Positions 58,609 to 64,000 of a DNA stretch of 64,000 bases are shown here, in pieces (the stretch's first letter is position 1; every line of letters starts with the position of its first letter). The notes beneath the pieces are model-generated. The model saw nothing but the letters and a program-made list of their open reading frames with translations, was not told where the DNA came from and did no database searches. The DNA lies in the NCBI GenBank assembly GCA_002480645.1, contig DLCN01000019.1:186001-250000 (forward strand), in the 5' to 3' direction. The DNA is from Balneolaceae bacterium UBA7797 (GTDB taxonomy: Bacteria; Bacteroidota; Rhodothermia; Balneolales; Balneolaceae). Both the position numbers and the translations under genes were made by a program.

Positions 58609-60972
58609 ATGGCAGACAAAAACTCCAAGCTTGAATTACTGGAAATGAAGCTTGATATGCTTATCAAAAAGCAGCATCGGCTTGATTCTGATATTCAATT
58701 TCTGAGTTCTCAGATCCGCTCGCTAAGTGATGAAGAGAAGGAATCTGTTGAGACTCCTGCCACTGAGGAACACATTCCGGAAGAAGTCAGCCTTCATGAA
58801 TTCAACGAAACCGAAGAGCTGGAAAACGCCATTACGCAAGAGATCCCAAAAGAAAAAGAATCGGAACCCTCTTCTGAGATTCTACCGGGCAGAGTTGATT
58901 GGGAAAAGGTGATCGGCGAGAATATCATCAATAAGATCGGGATCATTATCACTGTGATCGGTGTGGGAATTGGTGCCAACTATGTGATCGAACATGATCT
59001 TATCAGCCCGGCAATGCGGATTATGCTGGGGTATCTATTCAGTTTTGGTTTGCTGGGTGTTGCTTACCGGCTTCGTAAAAAATATCTGAATTACAGTTCA
59101 GTTTTGATGGGCGGAGGCATGGCGAGTATGTATTTACTCACTTTTGCCGCCTATAATTTCTATGCTCTTATTCCACAGATCGTAGCATTCGGTGTGATGG
59201 TAGTTCTCACACTGATCACCGTTGCATTATCGATCGGATACGACAGAGAATGGATCTCCGTATTTGGTCAGGTGGGCGGGTATGCCGTTCCGTTTCTTCT
59301 GGGTGATGAAACTGGAAGTACACTCGTCTTATTCAGTTACGTGCTTCTCCTGAATGTTGGTATACTCTGGGTAGCATTACAGAAATACTGGCGCATACTG
59401 TATTATTCAGCCTTCGTCTTTACCTGGCTAATTTTTCTTACCTGGTTTACCAACGAACCGGCGGCAGACAGAGATGTGGCCATGAGTTTTCTGTTCTCCA
59501 CTTTGTATTTCCTTATTTTTTATGCCGCTTTTTTAGGCTACAAAGTGAGAACTCAATTATCCTTCTCATCTCTGGATATTTCTACGCTGCTAACGAATAC
59601 CTCCCTTTACTTCGGGATCGGGTATGTAGCTTTAGAAGCGGATCATAGCCATATTCATGGCCTGTTCACCATTATTGTTGCAGCCATTCACCTTGTTGTA
59701 GGACAGATATTACAACGGGTACCATTACCATCTCCGGCCATAAAGAATTTTGTAAACGGGTTGGTGCTGGTCTTTATCACTTTAGCCATTCCGATTCAAT
59801 TTCAGGACCGATGGATCACCATGGCCTGGAGTATGGAAGCGTTACTCTTATTCTGGCTGGGGCGGACCAAGGCTATGAAAGTTTTTGAAGTTCTCTCATA
59901 CCCGTTATTGGTCTTATCCTATCTCAGTTTGCTGATGTATTATTTTGAGTTTGAACTCTTTACGATGGGCGGAACCCCTGCTCCACTATTAAATTCCTTC
60001 TTTGGCACTTTCATAGTGTTCTGGGCTGCTTTTGCAGGCATCCATTACATACAACTCCATTACCAAAATTCTGCATTACCAGAGCGCTCGCTGATCTTGA
60101 AATTTACCCGTCTGGGAGTCCCGTTTGTACTGATAATAACGCTGTATTTTGTACTGTTAACAGAGATCAGCCATGCTTTTGAATGGTGGCGGGATAATAC
60201 TGAGATCACCCAAACTGTGACTGATAGTTTTTATGGCAGCAGAAAAGTATCCGACCCGGCAATCTCTTCCTTCAAGCGGCTTTGGATGATCAACTATTCC
60301 ATTCTGTTCCTGATTGCGGGGAGCTTTGTAAACAACCGTTTTAGCAAATCTGATTTTATAAACCGCAGTATTCTCATTTTCAGCCTCATCTTCTTATATG
60401 TTGTGCTGGCCACCTTCTTCGGTGATATAAAAACGCTCCGGGAATTATATCTTGGAACTCTGGACGGGAAAGGGTTCGATCAGGGTATATCCAATATCCT
60501 CATCCGGTATGTAGTGATCGCTTTCGCTTCTGCTATGGTCTTTAAGATCCGGGACTTGCTTACTTTTGCAAAAACCATCCGGCAACCTGTAATATTTTTT
60601 GAAACGCTTCTCGCTTTTTTGGGGGTGTTTCTGGCAAGTTCAGAACTCATTCAATGGCTGGATCTGGCGGGTTTTGAAAACTCCTACAAGCTGGGGCTCA
60701 GCGTACTCTGGGGTATCTCTTCTCTCATTCTCATTCTGATTGGGATGTTCAAACGAAAGGTTCACCTTCGTATTGAAGCCATGATCCTTTTCTCTGCCAC
60801 TCTGTTTAAATTGTTCTTTTACGATATCAGCCACCTGTCCACGATCTCAAAAACCATTGTATTTCTCTCTCTTGGGATCTTATTGCTTATCATCTCTTAT
60901 TTTTATAACCGGTTTAAAGACCGGATCTATGAGGAAGAGGAATCAGAAATCGTTAATTCATCCGCTCATTAA
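58609..60972 (+). CDS. DUF2339 polytopic membrane protein
   Basis: 787-aa membrane protein. Residues 1-100 are cytosolic and acidic with a coiled-coil (LELLEMKLDMLIKKQHRLDS); then VDWEKVIGENIINKIGIII leads into roughly 20 transmembrane segments. GYLFSFGLLGVAYRLRKKY, SVLMGGGMASMYLLTFAAYN, IGYDREWISVFGQVGGYAVP and TLFKLFFYDISHLSTISKTI are the recurring DUF2339 signatures. Function unknown; the family is widespread in Bacteroidota and Pseudomonadota. The 3' end overlaps the convergent Cho-like gene by 20 bases. Confidence 0.93.
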   Translation: MADKNSKLELLEMKLDMLIKKQHRLDSDIQFLSSQIRSLSDEEKESVETPATEEHIPEEVSLHEFNETEELENAITQEIPKEKESEPSSEILPGRVDWEKVIGENIINKIGIIITVIGVGIGANYVIEHDLISPAMRIMLGYLFSFGLLGVAYRLRKKYLNYSSVLMGGGMASMYLLTFAAYNFYALIPQIVAFGVMVVLTLITVALSIGYDREWISVFGQVGGYAVPFLLGDETGSTLVLFSYVLLLNVGILWVALQKYWRILYYSAFVFTWLIFLTWFTNEPAADRDVAMSFLFSTLYFLIFYAAFLGYKVRTQLSFSSLDISTLLTNTSLYFGIGYVALEADHSHIHGLFTIIVAAIHLVVGQILQRVPLPSPAIKNFVNGLVLVFITLAIPIQFQDRWITMAWSMEALLLFWLGRTKAMKVFEVLSYPLLVLSYLSLLMYYFEFELFTMGGTPAPLLNSFFGTFIVFWAAFAGIHYIQLHYQNSALPERSLILKFTRLGVPFVLIITLYFVLLTEISHAFEWWRDNTEITQTVTDSFYGSRKVSDPAISSFKRLWMINYSILFLIAGSFVNNRFSKSDFINRSILIFSLIFLYVVLATFFGDIKTLRELYLGTLDGKGFDQGISNILIRYVVIAFASAMVFKIRDLLTFAKTIRQPVIFFETLLAFLGVFLASSELIQWLDLAGFENSYKLGLSVLWGISSLILILIGMFKRKVHLRIEAMILFSATLFKLFFYDISHLSTISKTIVFLSLGILLLIISYFYNRFKDRIYEEEESEIVNSSAH

Positions 60973-61792
60973 TCAACACATGCAGATCATCAAGTTGGTC
61001 TTGCGGAATAAGATGCGATTCCAATCCCAGTTCCTTTTTGATGAGATAATTCCGCTCCGGTCCAACCGTAAAGAATACTCTTAACAGGTCCAGTTCATTC
61101 TCCATAAAATTCAATGTAAACTTGTCTCTGAATTCCATGCTTTCAACCATGTGTTCCAGCATTTCGAGCATAGCAGAAGAACTACCCCGTAAGAACCTGT
61201 CTACCAGTGCTGCATTGGTTTTTGACAGATTTACCTGATACCTCATGGGGGTGATTCGCTTCAAAAGCTGACTGGGCAAATAGTGCGCGCTGTCGATCTT
61301 TGAATCCTTCACATACAGTAGTTTCAAAAGAGCGCCGAGTCCTCTCCGAACTCTTAAGTGCCCTTTAAAACACCCGTAACATTTGGGATAGTCATTCATG
61401 GGCCGCATCGAAAGCCTGAACTCGCGTTTATTTCCTATCCGTGCGGTAGAGATGAAATAATAGGTTTCAGGTTTTTTATTCACTTCGTTGAATGGCGGGC
61501 GGAGCGAGCGGATCAATACGTTTTCTAACAGTATGGCATCCGTTTCCGATTTACACACCTCGTATCCGATACGATGGATATGAGCGATCATTCGCTGCAC
61601 CTTTCTGGATTTAGAATACCGGTACGATGTCACTCTTTTATAGAGATCTTTTGCTTTGCCCACATAAAGCACATCATCTTTTCGATCGTACATGGTATAC
61701 ACTCCCGGTTCATGCGGCGGAGTTTCTACCATCGCCGTATTAATACGCTCTTTCTGAGTTACCGATATCGGTTCAAATAAGTCAAGGTTCAT
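60953..61792 (-). CDS. Cho-like UvrC homologue (GIY-YIG endonuclease)
   Basis: 279-aa DNA-repair nuclease with only the N-terminal half of UvrC, the size of Cho (about 295 aa), which incises 3' to bulky lesions. Start at the ATG at 61792. The GIY-YIG domain shows PHEPGVYTMYDRKDDVLYVG with Gly30-Val-Tyr32 and Tyr43-Val-Gly45, Arg53, then SETDAILLENVLIRSLRPPF with the catalytic-type Glu. A Cys pair (YPKCYGCFKG) follows. There is no RNase H-like nor HhH half. Convergent with and overlapping the DUF2339 gene. Confidence 0.88.
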   Translation of the reverse strand: MNLDLFEPISVTQKERINTAMVETPPHEPGVYTMYDRKDDVLYVGKAKDLYKRVTSYRYSKSRKVQRMIAHIHRIGYEVCKSETDAILLENVLIRSLRPPFNEVNKKPETYYFISTARIGNKREFRLSMRPMNDYPKCYGCFKGHLRVRRGLGALLKLLYVKDSKIDSAHYLPSQLLKRITPMRYQVNLSKTNAALVDRFLRGSSSAMLEMLEHMVESMEFRDKFTLNFMENELDLLRVFFTVGPERNYLIKKELGLESHLIPQDQLDDLHVLINERMN

Positions 61793-61958
61793 TCGGTAGT
61801 ACAAATCTGTTTCGGAGCGCTAAAATATTAATAATGTCCATCAATTTGATACTTTTTTAAGTATGTTCTGTCTGGGTAAGAACTTGTTTATCAATGCTCC
61901 GATTATTACATAATAAAAGGCATTTCTATATCGCTTTATAGAATTTTATCAATTTGTT

Positions 61959-63647
61959 GTGGGGAACTCATATTTACTTACATGCGATCTGGACGCTCAG
62001 CTGAATATCATTTCGGCTGATCAGGATTTTTCCGGGTATTTTAATTCCTTTGATCTGGAATACATCCAGGTTCCGCTTTTCGACGTCTTCAAATTATCTG
62101 ATCACGACAACCCGGATTCTTTTATTGAAGATCTGGCTCACCATGACCGGCCGGTTAAAGGATTCATCACTCTGAAGGCGCGTCCCAATACCTCCTTTGA
62201 GATCTCCATCTTCCCAAAAAGAGATGATACAGGTGCCCATTGCGGCTTTCATTGTGTACTTATCTCTGAATCCAGAATTCTATCCTTAGAAGAAAATCTG
62301 TATAAATCGGAACAGCAATTCTATTCCATATTCAATAATAATCCATTACCGATCTATGATTTTGGTCTGGACGGGTTGCTCAGAGGGTGTAACCAAAGAC
62401 TGCTCGACCTTACGGGCTATTCATTTCAGGAGATCAAAGGAATCTCCTATAAAGAAATGGTTGCTCCGGAATTTCATGCTCTTACCGAGGAACATACCTA
62501 TGAAGCATTAAAAGGTATTTCTCAAAAATACGAACTGGAGATCATCACTAAGGATAAGCAACGCAGAAAAGTACGGGTCACCAAGTTTTCCAAGAACTAC
62601 GGCCATGAGGTGGTTGGTGTTTATGGAGTGTTAGAGGATATTACGGAGCAAAAAGCTTCGGAAGAACGCTGGAAATTACTGGTACAACAAAACCCTCAAC
62701 CTGTACAGATCTTTTGTGAAGATAAATTCGTTTACATCAATTCAGCAGGTGCAGAATTTTACGGAGCAAGATCTCCTGAGGAATTGATCGGTAAAAACCT
62801 GTACGACTTTGTGCATTCCGATTATTATGAAATGCTACAGGCTCGCGGAGACGCTTTAAAACAAGGGCAGCATCTGCCCCCTGCAGAAAGTATTCTGGTT
62901 ACCTTGAATGGTGAGAAAAGGAATATAATTGCTCACTCCAGACCCATCATATATAAAGGGAAAAGAGCCATACAGGCGGTACTGAATGACATTACCGAAT
63001 ACAAGAAGCAGCAACAGATCATTCAAGACTCTCTGGCCGAAAAAGAAACCCTGCTGAAGGAGATCCATCACCGGGTGAAAAATAATCTTGCTGTGATCTC
63101 CGGTTTACTGGAATTGCAAATACTTCGTGTTGAAGATGCAACGGTTACCCATGTTCTGCGTGATAGCCAGCACCGGATCCATTCCATTGCCATGGTTCAC
63201 CAAAAGCTCTACCAGTCGGAGTCCCTGCATCACATCGAAATGGGGGAATATCTGGAAAATCTGGCGCAATCGATCAATACCACTTATTCCCGTGATGGCG
63301 TAACCATTCACTATTCGTTAAGTAACGTGATGGTAACCATCGAAGAAGCAATTCCCTGCTCCCTCATCATGAATGAATTGATAGTAAATAGCTATAAACA
63401 TGCTTTTTCTGATGATCAGGTTGGAAATATCTACATCTCCCTTACCCAACATGAAGATCAAATTACTTTGACCGTTTCTGATGACGGATGTGGTATGCCC
63501 GATGATTTTGATCTATCAAAAACCCAATCGCTTGGTACTACCCTTATTAATGTGCTATGCCAGCAACTGAGTGCGGAATCAGGTTACACGAAAGGTCCAA
63601 ACGGCAAAGGAACCCTATTCGAACTCAGCTTTTCGCTTGACAGCTAA
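61959..63647 (+). CDS. PAS-domain sensor histidine kinase (HisKA_2/HWE type)
   Basis: 562-aa soluble sensor kinase. A GTG at 61959 is the start: an in-frame TAA lies at 61914 and no ATG lies between. An N-terminal PAS-like segment (1-110) is followed by two PAS domains (about 120-232, 238-348; FSIFNNNPLPIYDFGLDG-like start, ARSPEELIGKNLYDFVHSDY), a short helix, the H-box KEIHHRVKNNLAVISGLLEL (His370-371) of the HisKA_2 family, and a HATPase with MNELIVNSYKHAFS and SDDGCGMPDD. No transmembrane helix or receiver. It is followed 115 bases later by a further PAS protein. Confidence 0.93.
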   Translation: MGNSYLLTCDLDAQLNIISADQDFSGYFNSFDLEYIQVPLFDVFKLSDHDNPDSFIEDLAHHDRPVKGFITLKARPNTSFEISIFPKRDDTGAHCGFHCVLISESRILSLEENLYKSEQQFYSIFNNNPLPIYDFGLDGLLRGCNQRLLDLTGYSFQEIKGISYKEMVAPEFHALTEEHTYEALKGISQKYELEIITKDKQRRKVRVTKFSKNYGHEVVGVYGVLEDITEQKASEERWKLLVQQNPQPVQIFCEDKFVYINSAGAEFYGARSPEELIGKNLYDFVHSDYYEMLQARGDALKQGQHLPPAESILVTLNGEKRNIIAHSRPIIYKGKRAIQAVLNDITEYKKQQQIIQDSLAEKETLLKEIHHRVKNNLAVISGLLELQILRVEDATVTHVLRDSQHRIHSIAMVHQKLYQSESLHHIEMGEYLENLAQSINTTYSRDGVTIHYSLSNVMVTIEEAIPCSLIMNELIVNSYKHAFSDDQVGNIYISLTQHEDQITLTVSDDGCGMPDDFDLSKTQSLGTTLINVLCQQLSAESGYTKGPNGKGTLFELSFSLDS

Positions 63648-63762
63648 GCCTATACTCTAAGGTAAATTAATAGTCTTCCGCTTATGCTTTTTTTATATTA
63701 ACGGTAGCTGAATTTATTCTATCAACCTATTGCTTTCGCTTAAAAAATCGGCATTTCCACGC

Positions 63763-64000
63763 ATGCAAAATATCTTCAAGTGTAAATTATCTGTTAAAGG
63801 AGAGATCCTTGAAGTATCGGCCCCTCTGGCTGATTATCTCGGATATTCTGCATTTGAGCTGCATAACCTGTCGGTAAACACGGTGTTTAAAGCTGATGAC
63901 AAGGAAGATTTTCTTTCTAAAGCAGAACGATTGCTGGACGCAAGATCTCCGGAATTAAATGAGACCTTTAAGGGGTTCACCCGGAATGGGGAACAGTTTT
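63763..64000 (+). CDS. PAS-like sensor protein, 3' end outside window
   Basis: Open from the ATG at 63763 to the right edge (79 codons). MQNIFKCKLSVKGEILEVSA, then PLADYLGYSAFELHNLSVNTV is the opening of a PAS domain and resembles the N-terminal segment of the kinase just upstream. A TTG at 63730 could extend it by 11 codons. Probably another PAS histidine kinase or regulator; the effector domain is outside the window. Confidence 0.65.
   Translation, partial: MQNIFKCKLSVKGEILEVSAPLADYLGYSAFELHNLSVNTVFKADDKEDFLSKAERLLDARSPELNETFKGFTRNGEQF

Overview
The window looks like chromosomal DNA of a Gram-negative, probably marine, heterotroph of the Balneolota/Bacteroidota-like group. The evidence is direct: five secreted proteins end in the same roughly 80-residue domain opening with a YPNPFNP motif (the type-A C-terminal sorting domain used by type IX secretion), there is a large TonB-dependent receptor, many lipoproteins carry a lipobox, two-component and LytTR regulators are of Bacteroidota style, and the AT-rich spacers carry dispersed hairpin repeats. 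No rRNA, tRNA, phage, integrase, transposase gene or CRISPR array was seen. Genus cannot be fixed from the sequence alone.

Region 1 (1-20.3 kb) is a polysaccharide-utilisation locus. On the minus strand a TonB-dependent receptor is followed by a secreted beta-helix protein that runs off the left edge. Across an AT-rich spacer with a perfect palindrome lies a GH30 (XynC-like) glucuronoxylanase on the plus strand, which converges at a bidirectional terminator with a minus-strand operon of a GH2 lipoprotein, a clan GH-A (GH39-like) enzyme and a second GH30. A divergent plus-strand operon carries two GH43 enzymes and a very large CotH-kinase/lamin-tail protein. The enzyme set fits breakdown of a decorated beta-xylan, with uptake through the receptor. 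No SusD-like protein is visible.

Region 2 (20.5-25.4 kb) holds a hypothetical protein, a DsbA-like lipoprotein and a cysteine desulfurase divergent from nadC-nadA; the desulfurase may supply sulfur for the NadA iron-sulfur cluster. Region 3 (25.4-30 kb) is fluid: mosaic spacers of hairpin repeats, a small lipoprotein flanked by copies of one repeat, a YwaF-like membrane protein with a truncated relative beside it, a decayed lipoprotein gene and two unknown secreted proteins.

Region 4 (30-36.8 kb) is a complete TolC-MacA-MacB-type efflux operon (split ATPase and permease) with a LytTR two-component system immediately upstream. Two copies of a 15-bp direct repeat, 21 bp apart, sit in front of tolC and are a good candidate for the LytTR regulator's operator.

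Region 5 (36.8-50.6 kb) holds scattered metabolic and envelope genes: a PqqB-like metallo-hydrolase lipoprotein, two DUF4405-type membrane proteins, a LacX-like aldose epimerase, an acyltransferase, a secreted M20 peptidase, a 1.35-kb non-coding stretch with two copies of a roughly 400-bp repeat, a GH92 mannosidase, a class-C beta-lactamase-like hydrolase, an RlmK-like methyltransferase and a TPR protein. Region 6 (50.6-64 kb) has an ECF sigma/anti-sigma-like/aspartyl-protease cluster, an MscS channel with a possible DUF432 partner, an MFS transporter, a heme-oxygenase-like monooxygenase with an overlapping 45-residue membrane protein, a PHP phosphodiesterase, a DUF2339 membrane protein, a Cho-like UvrC homologue and PAS sensor kinases running off the right edge.
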